From NCBI RefSeq assembly GCF_043757465.1, contig NZ_JAYVPL010000124.1, positions 1 to 64,000 on the forward strand: 64,000 nucleotides of DNA, in the 5' to 3' direction. A program made the translations under genes and the position numbers. Source of the stretch: Armatimonas sp043757465. GTDB taxonomy: Bacteria; Armatimonadota; Armatimonadia; Armatimonadales; Armatimonadaceae. Of the stretch, positions 33,032 through 40,967 are shown one piece after another. Each line of letters starts with the position of its first letter. Within the stretch, counting starts at the first letter, position 1. The notes beneath the pieces are model-generated. The model was given only the letters and a program-made list of their open reading frames with translations, had not been told where the DNA came from and did no database searches.

Positions 33032-34045
33032 ATGCAAAAAATATTCGATGTTTTCGGGATGTGTAATGCGCTCTTTGACCTTCAAGCCGAAGTGAGCGAG
33101 ACGATTTTAAGTGAGCTCGGGGTGGAAAAAGGGACGATGCGCCTGGTCAGCGCCGACGAGCAGCGGGCACTGGTTCCGGCGGTCTACACGCATATCGTGA
33201 ACACCCAAGCGGGCGGCTCCGGGGCGAACACCATGATCGGGATCGCGCAGATGGGGGGCACGACCAGCTTCACCAGCCGCGTGGGCCGCGATGAGCACGG
33301 GCCCATGTACAAAGCAAGCCTAGAGGAGTTTGGAGTCAAGCCGAATCTAGGTGAGGCACTGGCAGGAGAGACCGGCCTCTGCCTGGTGCTGATCACGCCC
33401 GATGCCCAGCGCACGATGGGGACGTTTCTGGGGGTCTCTCAGGAGCTGCACCCGGAAGACATCAATGTGCCTGATCTGATCCTGAGCCGGTATCTCTATA
33501 TCACGGGCTATCTCTGGGACACGGATACCCAGAAAGAAGCGGTCACATTTGCCATGCGTGAGGCCAAGCAAGTCGGTACCAAAGTCGCGCTCTCGCTCTC
33601 GGATCCGTTCTGCGTGGGGCGACACAAGGCCGACTTCGAGTGTTTATTAGCTGAGTACGTGGATGTTGTTTTTGCCAATCGTGACGAGGCCCGGATGATG
33701 ACGGGTGAGGACGATGCCCGGGTGGCGGCAAAGCGGCTGGCGGAGATGTGCGGCGGGCTTGCAGCGGTGACTCTCGACAAAGAGGGCTCCATTCTTGTGC
33801 AGGGAGACGATATTTATGAGATTCCGATCTATCCGGTGCAGGCAATAGACACTACGGGTGCGGGCGATATGTACGCGGCGGGGATTCTCTACGGCCTTGC
33901 CAAGGAGCTGCCCTTGCCCGTCACGGGCCGGATCGCGGCTTGGGCGGCGGGCAAGGTTGTCGCGCACCTGGGGCCACGGCTGCCGTCGCTGGATGTGGAT
34001 GCGATTGCAGAGATTGAGCGCGGGGGATTTCCCCATGACGCGTGA
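33032..34045 (+). CDS. PfkB-family carbohydrate or nucleoside kinase
   Basis: The 337-residue protein has both PfkB signatures: AGGSGANTMIGIAQMGG near the N-terminus and the catalytic DTTGAGDMYAAG near the C-terminus (general base Asp in GAGD). The overall pattern is closest to adenosine-kinase-like PfkB proteins. In this operon a sugar substrate is equally likely. The start at 33032 is preceded by TACAAT with 8 nt spacing. The stop is overlapped by the galactokinase ATG by 11 nt. Confidence 0.85.
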   Translation: MQKIFDVFGMCNALFDLQAEVSETILSELGVEKGTMRLVSADEQRALVPAVYTHIVNTQAGGSGANTMIGIAQMGGTTSFTSRVGRDEHGPMYKASLEEFGVKPNLGEALAGETGLCLVLITPDAQRTMGTFLGVSQELHPEDINVPDLILSRYLYITGYLWDTDTQKEAVTFAMREAKQVGTKVALSLSDPFCVGRHKADFECLLAEYVDVVFANRDEARMMTGEDDARVAAKRLAEMCGGLAAVTLDKEGSILVQGDDIYEIPIYPVQAIDTTGAGDMYAAGILYGLAKELPLPVTGRIAAWAAGKVVAHLGPRLPSLDVDAIAEIERGGFPHDA

Positions 34046-35216
34046 GCAGGTAATCGAGGCAGCGCGGGCTGCCTTCCTGGCTCACTACGGCGTGGCTCCC
34101 ACGGCGGTCGGTGTTGCACCGGGCCGTGTGGAGCTGCTAGGAAATCACACGGACTACAACGAGGGCTTCGTTCTCACGGCAGCAGTAGATTACGTCACAG
34201 CGATTGCGGGAGCCCACTCCGAGCGCCCTCTGACGCACCTGGCGAGCTCGGCGGGCTTTCCTGAGGCCACTTTTGATCCGAGTGCAATGGAGAAGAGCAC
34301 GGGTGAGGATCGCTGGGCGAACTATCTTAAGGGCATTGTGGATGAGCTCCAGAAAACCGGCACTCCCGTGGGCAAGTTCGCCGGGTTCGTGGTCTCATCG
34401 GTGCCCGATGGCTCGGGGTTATCGTCGTCCGCGGCGCTACTCATGGCGGCGGCGCGGCTTCTCACCACACTCTGGCCTGACCCCCTTGCCGACAGCCCGA
34501 TGGAGCTTGCCAAGCTCGCCCGGCGCGCTGAGAACGGCAAGTTTGTGGGGGCACCCGTGGGACTGCTGGATCAGTTTTCGTCGGCGTGTGGCATGGCGGG
34601 CAATGCGCTCTTTTTAGACTGCCGCAGCTGCGCCTGGCGCGCCGTTCCCCTGCCCTCTGACAAGGCCGGAATTCTCATCGCCAACACCAATGTCAAGCAC
34701 GAGCTCGCCGCAGGGGGAGGCTACTCCGAGCGCCACGGGCAGTGCCTTCAGGCGGCGCGACAGCTTTTAGGGCGCGGCGATGCCAAGCTACGCGATGTGA
34801 CTCCAGCGCTTCTTGAGAGCAAGGGCATCGGCCTCAACCCCGTGCTCAAGCAGCGGGCACACCATATCGTCTACGAAAACGCTCGGGTCGAGAGAGCCGC
34901 CGAAGCGCTAGAGCACGGCGACTTAGCTGAGGTTGGCAGGCTCATGAAGCAATCGCATGAGTCGTGTCGGCGCTACTTTGAGAACTCGTGCGATGAAGTG
35001 GACTTACTGGTGGAGGTGGCATCGGCGCTCCCTGGTGTCTACGGTGCGAAGCTCACCGGCGGCGGCTGGGGCGGCTCAGCGGTTATTTTGCACGACCCTA
35101 CCGTAATCGAGGATCTCAAAGCCGCGCTCACCGAGAGCTACACGACAAAGTTCGGCAAGGCTCCCACACTTCTCACGACAACTACTGCACAAGGGGCGGA
35201 AGGTATCTCGCTGTGA
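34035..35216 (+). CDS. galK: Galactokinase
   Basis: The 393-residue GHMP kinase phosphorylates galactose at O1 in the Leloir pathway. Visible motifs are the galactokinase signature GRVELLGNHTDYNEG, the ATP loop VPDGSGLSSSAAL, the catalytic Asp region VGLLDQFSSACG and the C-terminal TGGGWGGSAV. GNHTDYN in place of GEHTDYN is a common bacterial variant. It overlaps the kinase upstream by 11 nt and the oxidoreductase downstream by 4 nt. Galactose released by neighbouring glycan-degrading enzymes would fit. Confidence 0.92.
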   Translation: MTREQVIEAARAAFLAHYGVAPTAVGVAPGRVELLGNHTDYNEGFVLTAAVDYVTAIAGAHSERPLTHLASSAGFPEATFDPSAMEKSTGEDRWANYLKGIVDELQKTGTPVGKFAGFVVSSVPDGSGLSSSAALLMAAARLLTTLWPDPLADSPMELAKLARRAENGKFVGAPVGLLDQFSSACGMAGNALFLDCRSCAWRAVPLPSDKAGILIANTNVKHELAAGGGYSERHGQCLQAARQLLGRGDAKLRDVTPALLESKGIGLNPVLKQRAHHIVYENARVERAAEALEHGDLAEVGRLMKQSHESCRRYFENSCDEVDLLVEVASALPGVYGAKLTGGGWGGSAVILHDPTVIEDLKAALTESYTTKFGKAPTLLTTTTAQGAEGISL

Positions 35217-36253
35217 AACACTATCGTATTGGCATTGTTGGCCTCGGCTGGGTGGCTGGGGCGCATATCGAGGCGTTTAAGAGCGTCCAGGGCGCGGATG
35301 TTGTCGCCGTCTGCTCCCGCCGCGCGCTAGACGCAGCAACTATCAGCGCGCAATTCGGTACGCCGCTCGCCGTCACCTCAGACTTCAATGACTTGCTCGC
35401 CGACGACTCAATAGACATTATTGACATCTGTACGCCCCACCCGCTCCACCCGGAGCAAGCCATCGCCGCCGCAAGAGCCGGGAAGCACTTAATTATTGAG
35501 AAGCCCATCGGGATTGACTGGCAGAGCTGCGTCGCCGTTCGTGATGCCCTCCGAGAGGCTCAAGTTCAGGCATGCGTTTGTTTTGAGGTGCGCTTCAGCC
35601 GTCAGGCGCAGGCGATTCGGGCCGCGCTCGATAAAAATTTACTCGGCGATGTTCACTACGCTGAAGTGGATTACTACCACGGGATCGGCCCCTGGTACGG
35701 GCAGTACGCCTGGAACATCAAGAAAGACTTCGGCGGCAGTAGCTTGCTCACAGCGGGCTGCCACGCGCTGGACTTGTTGCGGCATTATTTGCCCGGCCAA
35801 ATTGAGGAAGTGACCTGCTACGCCACTCAGTCCAAGAACCCCCAGTTCACGCCCTACGAGTACCCGACCACCACCGTCTCGCTCCTGCGTTTCGCCGATG
35901 GGCAGCTTGGGAAAGTCACGTCGTGCATTGACTGCCTCCAGCCGTACTATTTTCACCAGCACCTGGTCGGCAGCGAGGGCAGCATTCTCGATGAAAAACT
36001 CACCTCGCTCCAGTGGCCCGGCCTGAGCAAAGATCTCTGGACCAAGCTGGGCGTCCCGACGGTAGACTCCGGCGATGTGAGCGATCATCCGTACCCGCCG
36101 CAGTTCCAGGCGTTTATTGACGCGCTGCAAGAGAACCGCCCCATGCTCCACACGGACTTCGCGACCGCCTTCGAGACCCACAAAGTCGTCTTCGCCGCCG
36201 AGCTCTCCGCCACGGAGCGCAGACCCGTCAAGCTCAGCGAGTTCGCTAGCTGA
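35213..36253 (+). CDS. Gfo/Idh/MocA-family oxidoreductase
   Basis: The 346-residue protein has the NAD(P)-binding motif GIVGLGWVAGAH, then DIIDICTPHPLH, AGKHLIIEKPIG (catalytic EKP) and the C-terminal beta-sheet domain with GGSSLLTAGCHALDLLRHY. Sugar substrates are typical. The start is GTG, overlapping the galactokinase stop (GTGA), so it is translated by coupling. It closes the operon with PfkB kinase and galactokinase. Confidence 0.9.
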   Translation: MKHYRIGIVGLGWVAGAHIEAFKSVQGADVVAVCSRRALDAATISAQFGTPLAVTSDFNDLLADDSIDIIDICTPHPLHPEQAIAAARAGKHLIIEKPIGIDWQSCVAVRDALREAQVQACVCFEVRFSRQAQAIRAALDKNLLGDVHYAEVDYYHGIGPWYGQYAWNIKKDFGGSSLLTAGCHALDLLRHYLPGQIEEVTCYATQSKNPQFTPYEYPTTTVSLLRFADGQLGKVTSCIDCLQPYYFHQHLVGSEGSILDEKLTSLQWPGLSKDLWTKLGVPTVDSGDVSDHPYPPQFQAFIDALQENRPMLHTDFATAFETHKVVFAAELSATERRPVKLSEFAS

Positions 36254-36319
36254 GTTTTGAGTCGCTATTTTTTGATTACTTGGAACCTCAGGTCTTCTTT
36301 TTGACTACTAACTTCAGAA

Positions 36320-36946
36320 ATGTTTAATACAATAAATCGCCACGCAATTTTAGTCGGCCTGACTCTCTTGATTTCCACACCTCTCACTGCTCGGGCAGCG
36401 GATCCGACTTCTAAAGAGTCCGTCGCCCCAAGTTCCGTGATTAAGATGACCCCCGTGGGCTCAGTAAGTATTCGCTACGTTGCCCTAGACTACGGCGTTT
36501 CGGGAGGCAAGATTTTCCTGCATGAGTTCAAGAAAGAAAACGGCACGGATATCGTGCGCTTTGTGGACATCATCACTCCCAATGGCAAGCGCATTCAGCG
36601 CTTCAAGCTAGTTTACCCAGCAGAGACTGCGAAGGCCAGCTATAACATTCGTCCGATGTGGATCATTCCCAGCCGCAAGAAGCTCGCGGGCTTGCTCTTC
36701 GAGGGCACTGAGGCGCACCTGATGATTGTCTTTGCTCAGGGGTTCGGGCAGCCGGGCAGTCAGCAGTTTTTCGCGGAGCAGAGGGATGCAGAAAAGCGCG
36801 AGATCAGCTTCAATGAGCTGGATCGTCGTGGCTATCGCATGGTGCGCCTTGACACCAATGAGCCCGCTACCGGGGAGAGCCCCGCCCTCAAGACAACCGC
36901 CTACTACTTCTGGGATGGCACAAAGTTCAGCGAAAAGCCGCGCTAA
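36320..36946 (+). CDS. Secreted protein of unknown function
   Basis: The 208-residue protein has a signal peptide (1 to about 27, ending ARAA). The mature part is rich in beta-type segments (SIRYVALDYGVSGGKIFLHE, FVDIITPNGKRIQRFKL) and ends KFSEKPR. No family is recognised. No clear promoter or ribosome site precedes the ATG. An intrinsic terminator begins 30 nt after the stop, so it is probably monocistronic. Confidence 0.6.
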   Translation: MFNTINRHAILVGLTLLISTPLTARAADPTSKESVAPSSVIKMTPVGSVSIRYVALDYGVSGGKIFLHEFKKENGTDIVRFVDIITPNGKRIQRFKLVYPAETAKASYNIRPMWIIPSRKKLAGLLFEGTEAHLMIVFAQGFGQPGSQQFFAEQRDAEKREISFNELDRRGYRMVRLDTNEPATGESPALKTTAYYFWDGTKFSEKPR

Positions 36947-36975
36947 AGTGGGGTAAACTAATCCGGAAATACCAG

Positions 36976-37000
36976 AGGCCGGTGCGATTCCGGCCTTTTT
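36976..37000 (+). terminator. Intrinsic terminator
   Basis: AGGCCGG / CCGGCCT stem with a 7-nt loop followed by TTTTT. It separates the secreted protein gene from lipoamide dehydrogenase. Confidence 0.85.
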
Positions 37001-37022
37001 GTCTGTCTGGAGGATACGTGAG

Positions 37023-38513
37023 ATGAGTGGTAAGGCGAACTTTGACCCGTCGAAGGATACGGATGTTGTCGTGATCGGGGCCGGGCCGGGCGGCTATCCG
37101 GCGGCCAAGCGTGCGGCGCAGCTCGGGGCGCGGGTGGTCTGTATTGAGTCCGATAATCCGGGTGGGACGTGTTTGAACTGGGGCTGTATCCCGACGAAAA
37201 CGATGATCGGCTCCGTGGCGGCGCTCCACACGCTCAAGCACGCCAAAGACTTCGGCCTGATCGCTGAGAACGTCGGCTACGACTTTCCCGCGCTGATGGG
37301 CCGCAAAGATAAGATCGTCACGGGGCTTAACAAAGGCGTCGAGTTTCTCTTAAAGAGCGCGAAAGTGAAGCATATCGCGGGCTACGGCAAGATTTTAGAT
37401 AAGAACACGGTCGAAGTCACCAAGGCCGACGGCTCGGTGGAGAAGATCACCACGGCCAATATTATTATCGCCACGGGCTCTGTGCCGAGCAAAGTGCCGA
37501 TTCCGGGTGTGGACAGTGCCGATATCTGGGTGGACAATGCGAGTGTCAAAGCCAAGAAAGCCGACGGCACGCTCGCAAGTGGCGCACTCTGGACGAGCAA
37601 CGAGGCCGTGAGTGCGAAAAATGTCCCGGGCGAGCTCGTGATTGTGGGCGGCGGCGTGATCGGGGTGGAGTTTGCCTATGTCTACGCCGGGCTCGGCAGT
37701 AAAGTGACAGTGCTGGAGTTTCTGCCGCGCGTGATCGCCAACATGGACGAGGATCTGTCCAAAGAGCTGGCCAAGAGCCTCAAGAAGCAGGGCGTCGCGA
37801 TTCAGACGGGCGTGAAAGTGACCCGTGTCGAGGACAAGGACGGCCAGAAAGAAGTGTTCTTTGCCGGAGCCGATGGCGCGGAGAAGAGCTTGCCTGCCGA
37901 TGTGGTGCTGATCGCCACGGGTCGCACGCCGTTTACGACCGGCCTCGGGCTGGAGAGCGTGGGTATCACGCTGGGCTCGCCCAAGGGCCGCGCCGCGATT
38001 GCAGTGAATAATAAGCTCGAAACCAGCGTCCCGGGAATCTACGCCATTGGCGACGTGATCGGCTCCGGGCTGGCGCACACCGCCACCGCCGAAGGGCTTG
38101 TCGCGGCGGAGAATATCTGCGGCCACGCGGCGACCATGAGCTATAAAGCCATCCCGAGCTGTATTTACACCGAGCCCGAAGTGGCTTCCGTGGGTCTCAC
38201 CGAGGCGCAGGCCAAAGAGCAGGGCTACGAGGTCAAGACCGGGACTTTTCCGTTCCGTAACTTAGCAAAAGCCATGGCAATTGCCCAGACCGAGGGCTTT
38301 GTCAAAGTGGTGGCGGAGGCCAAGTACGGCGAGATTCTCGGTGTGCATATTATTGGCCCCCACGCCACGGACTTGATCATGGAGGCTGTAGTGAGTATTC
38401 AGCTAGAGAACACCGTGGACGAGCTCATGAAGACTGTCCACTCCCACCCTAGCCTCGCCGAGGCCATGGGGCAAGCCAATGAGGATGTCAAGGGGCTGGC
38501 GATAGACAAGTAA
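37023..38513 (+). CDS. lpdA: Dihydrolipoamide dehydrogenase
   Basis: The 496-residue flavoprotein reoxidises dihydrolipoamide in 2-oxoacid dehydrogenase complexes or the glycine cleavage system. The FAD site is VVVIGAGPGGYPAA, the redox disulfide is GGTCLNWGCIPTK, the NAD site is IVGGGVIGVEFAYVYAGLG, and the C-terminal active-site His-Glu is in HSHPSLAEA. Length is slightly above the usual 465-475. A segment after the FAD domain (VKAKKADGTLASGA) looks like an insertion. GGAGG lies 9 nt before the ATG at 37023. No E2 or E1 genes are adjacent. Confidence 0.93.
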   Translation: MSGKANFDPSKDTDVVVIGAGPGGYPAAKRAAQLGARVVCIESDNPGGTCLNWGCIPTKTMIGSVAALHTLKHAKDFGLIAENVGYDFPALMGRKDKIVTGLNKGVEFLLKSAKVKHIAGYGKILDKNTVEVTKADGSVEKITTANIIIATGSVPSKVPIPGVDSADIWVDNASVKAKKADGTLASGALWTSNEAVSAKNVPGELVIVGGGVIGVEFAYVYAGLGSKVTVLEFLPRVIANMDEDLSKELAKSLKKQGVAIQTGVKVTRVEDKDGQKEVFFAGADGAEKSLPADVVLIATGRTPFTTGLGLESVGITLGSPKGRAAIAVNNKLETSVPGIYAIGDVIGSGLAHTATAEGLVAAENICGHAATMSYKAIPSCIYTEPEVASVGLTEAQAKEQGYEVKTGTFPFRNLAKAMAIAQTEGFVKVVAEAKYGEILGVHIIGPHATDLIMEAVVSIQLENTVDELMKTVHSHPSLAEAMGQANEDVKGLAIDK

Positions 38514-38529
38514 CCTCTCGATTCTGTCT

Positions 38530-38554
38530 AGGCGGGGATTTCGCATCCCCGCCT
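38530..38554 (+). terminator. Terminator-like hairpin without a U-tract
   Basis: AGGCGGGGAT / ATCCCCGCCT forms a perfect 10-bp stem with a 5-nt loop TTCGC just after the lpdA stop. No T run follows, so it may act by stabilising the 3' end. Confidence 0.55.
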
Positions 38555-38562
38555 GGAGCTTC

Positions 38563-38591
38563 TTGACAAAATCTAATCGTTTAGATAAAAT
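38563..38591 (+). promoter_or_regulatory. Consensus sigma-70 promoter with a LacI-type operator in its spacer
   Basis: TTGACA (38563-38568) and TAAAAT (38586-38591) are 17 nt apart. The spacer holds ATCTAATCGTTTAGAT (38571-38586), a near-perfect palindrome centred on CG as in LacI-family operators. Binding there would block RNA polymerase, so autoregulation of the LacI gene is likely. Confidence 0.75.
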
Positions 38592-38606
38592 AGGCATCAA
38601 GCAGTG

Positions 38607-39623
38607 ATGGTAACAATTCGCGATGTCGCAAAAGAGAGCGGAGTGTCGGTAGCAACCGTCTCCTATGTTCTCAATAATGGCCCCCGACCCGTTCGTGCTG
38701 AGACACGAGAGCGGGTGGTTTCGACCATGCGCCGTCTGAACTACCATCCGAACGCCGTTGCCCGGAGCCTGGTACGTCAGCGCACTCACGTGATGGGGAT
38801 TCTCGTGGGTGATGCGCAGTCCGAGATTGTAACCAATTACTACTACGCGGGCATTCTCGCGGGGGTGTTTGGGGGAGCTCGGCTGCGTGGCTACAACATC
38901 ACTTTTTTCACGGCGGCTGCAACCGATGAGGGTATCGAGCACCATATCCGTGCCCAGCGTCCTGATGCCATGCTCGTGATTGCTCCTCGGCTCGGGCAAG
39001 ACTTTCCCAAACGCTTAAAAGCGGTGGGAATTCCGCTGGGGGTTGTGGGGGCCGACGACGTTTACATAGACTCTGCGGCGGTCTCTCTGGACGTGGACAA
39101 TGTGGCGGGAATGCAGCTGGGGATGCAGCACCTGCGGGAGCGAGGGCACCAGCCCAGCTCTATTGCCTATGCCATGGGCGATCCCAATCAGGAGAGCACA
39201 CGGATTCGGCGCGCTGTCTATGAACAAACCTTGCGAGACTGGGGAGCTGCGCCGCAGGAGCAAGACATTATCGCGCACTCTTTTCATTCCGATATTGTCT
39301 ATGCCGCCGTCAGAGCACGCCTGGAGCTACCCCATCCTCCCACCGCGATCTTTGCGGGCAACGATGGCATTGCGCTGGCCGCGATGCAGGCCATCCGAGA
39401 CACTGGGCGGCGCATTCCTGAGGATGTCGCCGTAATCGGCTACGATAACTGGCCAATAGCGGCGCATATCACGCCTGGGCTCACGACGATCCAGCAGCCC
39501 ATGCATGATATCGGGGAAGCGGTTGTTTGCGCCCTGGCAGATCGGCTGGAAGAAAAAGCATCCCGCACAGAGAGTATGATAAAACGATTTATGCCGACCC
39601 TCATCGTGCGAGGTTCGACATGA
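38607..39623 (+). CDS. LacI-family transcriptional regulator
   Basis: The 338-residue regulator has the N-terminal HTH TIRDVAKESGVSVATVSYVL and hinge helix NYHPNAVARSL, followed by a periplasmic-binding-protein-like sugar-sensing domain (GILVGDAQS, FAGNDGIALAAMQ, DVAVIGYDNWPIAAH). The ATG at 38607 is chosen over the adjacent GTG. The effector is unknown. It is cotranslated with a small membrane protein whose ATG overlaps its stop. An operator-like palindrome overlaps its own promoter. Confidence 0.92.
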   Translation: MVTIRDVAKESGVSVATVSYVLNNGPRPVRAETRERVVSTMRRLNYHPNAVARSLVRQRTHVMGILVGDAQSEIVTNYYYAGILAGVFGGARLRGYNITFFTAAATDEGIEHHIRAQRPDAMLVIAPRLGQDFPKRLKAVGIPLGVVGADDVYIDSAAVSLDVDNVAGMQLGMQHLRERGHQPSSIAYAMGDPNQESTRIRRAVYEQTLRDWGAAPQEQDIIAHSFHSDIVYAAVRARLELPHPPTAIFAGNDGIALAAMQAIRDTGRRIPEDVAVIGYDNWPIAAHITPGLTTIQQPMHDIGEAVVCALADRLEEKASRTESMIKRFMPTLIVRGST

Positions 39624-39964
39624 GAGATAAGCTTTTCTCGGTCGTCGGACAGCCTTGGTTCTGGATCGTGGCGGGTGGCGGAGGACTTCTTTCCCTCCTC
39701 GCCCTGATGCCCGGAACGCCAGAAACACCCGTGGCGGTGTCAGCATCCCCGCTGCCCACCTCGGAGGAGAAGATGCAACAGGATCTACGGCGCATGCGGG
39801 AGTGGGCTGTCAAGAGTAATGGCGACTTTGACAAGGTTCCCACAGAAGTGCAAGGTTACATGAACCACGTGTCCCTGGGGCATGGAAAAGAGTGGCTCCG
39901 TCAAGAAGCGGAGCGACTGAAAAAACAAGGAGCCATCAAGAATGGCTCTGATAAAGGGAAGTGA
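39620..39964 (+). CDS. Small single-pass membrane protein
   Basis: The 114-residue protein has one membrane helix at about residues 12-29 (WFWIVAGGGGLLSLLALM) and a charged, helical, soluble tail (MQQDLRRMREWAV, WLRQEAERLKKQG). No family is recognised. Its ATG overlaps the LacI stop (ATGA), so it is coupled to that regulator. Confidence 0.6.
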   Translation: MRDKLFSVVGQPWFWIVAGGGGLLSLLALMPGTPETPVAVSASPLPTSEEKMQQDLRRMREWAVKSNGDFDKVPTEVQGYMNHVSLGHGKEWLRQEAERLKKQGAIKNGSDKGK

Positions 39965-40016
39965 TCACAAAAACATCCAGGACATAATTCCTACGATGTA
40001 TTACTATCGCATTCTC

Positions 40017-40034
40017 GATCCATTGAAATGGATC
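40017..40034. promoter_or_regulatory. Perfect 8-2-8 inverted repeat in the pilin leader
   Basis: GATCCATT-GA-AATGGATC lies 27 nt before the pseudopilin ATG. It could be a regulator site or a small RNA hairpin in the 5' leader. Confidence 0.4.
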
Positions 40035-40060
40035 AATGACCTACGAGAGGAAATTTTGCA

Positions 40061-40912
40061 ATGTTTCGCAACCGAAGAGTGTTTACGCTCATTGAGTTGC
40101 TTGTCGTGATCGCGATTATCGCGATTCTGGCAGCAATTCTGTTCCCTGTTTTTGCACAGGCTCGTGCCCGTGCGCGTGCTATTTCTTGTATCTCGAACCT
40201 CAAGCAGCTCGGTACCGCATCCATGATGTACGCTCAGGACTACGACGAGGTTCTGCCCGGTGGCTGGACCAAATCCTGCGACGGCACGTGTGGTGCCAAT
40301 GCGGGCTGTATGCACTGGCGTGACACCATCTTGCCCTATGTCCAGAAGTACAAGACAAATGCCGCCAACAACTACGAGGCTCTCTCTAGCAACACGGTGC
40401 TCTCCTGCCCCGAGTACAAGGCAGGCAACCAGATCGGCCCCACCAGCTACGGCATCAACGATGCCGAAGTGAACCAGGGTTACTGGACAAACGGCGACTG
40501 TACCAATGGAATCTTTGGACGTGCAATGGCCAGCCTCAATCAGCCCGCGGGTCTGGTGATGCTAGCCGATGCCGCGCAGACCACGGGCTCGCTGGCCCTG
40601 GATCCCGCCTTCAACCAGGGCAGCGGGAACTGTAATATCCAAGCAGGAACGGGCGACTGTGGCCCCTTCACCTTCACGCCTGAAAAATGGAAAGCCATGC
40701 AGGGCTGGGGTGGCTGCGACTGGAACTTTGCCGTTCCGGGCCGTGGGCACGGCGACTGGCCGCAGCCGAGCGGCAACAATGCTCGTCGCCCGGTGTTTCG
40801 TCACGCACTGAAGTGTAATGTCGTCTTTGCCGACGGTCATGCCAAAGCGGTGGGCGGCGGCGGTCTGAAGGCACGCCTCGGCACCTCCGAGGATATCTGG
40901 CACAACTGGTAG
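40061..40912 (+). CDS. Type II pseudopilin with H-X9-DG C-terminal domain
   Basis: The 283-residue protein has a type IV/II prepilin leader: short basic head MFRNRRV, then FTLIELLVVIAIIAILAAI, with Glu5 after the processing site. It continues FPVFAQARARAR, a hallmark of Armatimonadota pseudopilins. The C-terminal part is the DUF1559-like domain with H-x9-DG-type ending NVVFADGHAKAVGG. Paired cysteines (CDGTCG, CNIQ, CGPF) suggest an oxidised extracytoplasmic domain. A GAGAGGAAA ribosome site precedes the ATG. A GNRA-loop terminator follows. Confidence 0.9.
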   Translation: MFRNRRVFTLIELLVVIAIIAILAAILFPVFAQARARARAISCISNLKQLGTASMMYAQDYDEVLPGGWTKSCDGTCGANAGCMHWRDTILPYVQKYKTNAANNYEALSSNTVLSCPEYKAGNQIGPTSYGINDAEVNQGYWTNGDCTNGIFGRAMASLNQPAGLVMLADAAQTTGSLALDPAFNQGSGNCNIQAGTGDCGPFTFTPEKWKAMQGWGGCDWNFAVPGRGHGDWPQPSGNNARRPVFRHALKCNVVFADGHAKAVGGGGLKARLGTSEDIWHNW

Positions 40913-40921
40913 CGAATATCC

Positions 40922-40951
40922 GGGCCAGGAGGAAACTCCTGGCCCACTTTT
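40922..40951 (+). terminator. Intrinsic terminator with GAAA tetraloop
   Basis: GGGCCAGGAG / CTCCTGGCCC 10-bp stem, GAAA loop, then ACTTTTATT. Confidence 0.8.
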
Positions 40952-40967
40952 ATTCTCTTGAACTCCC

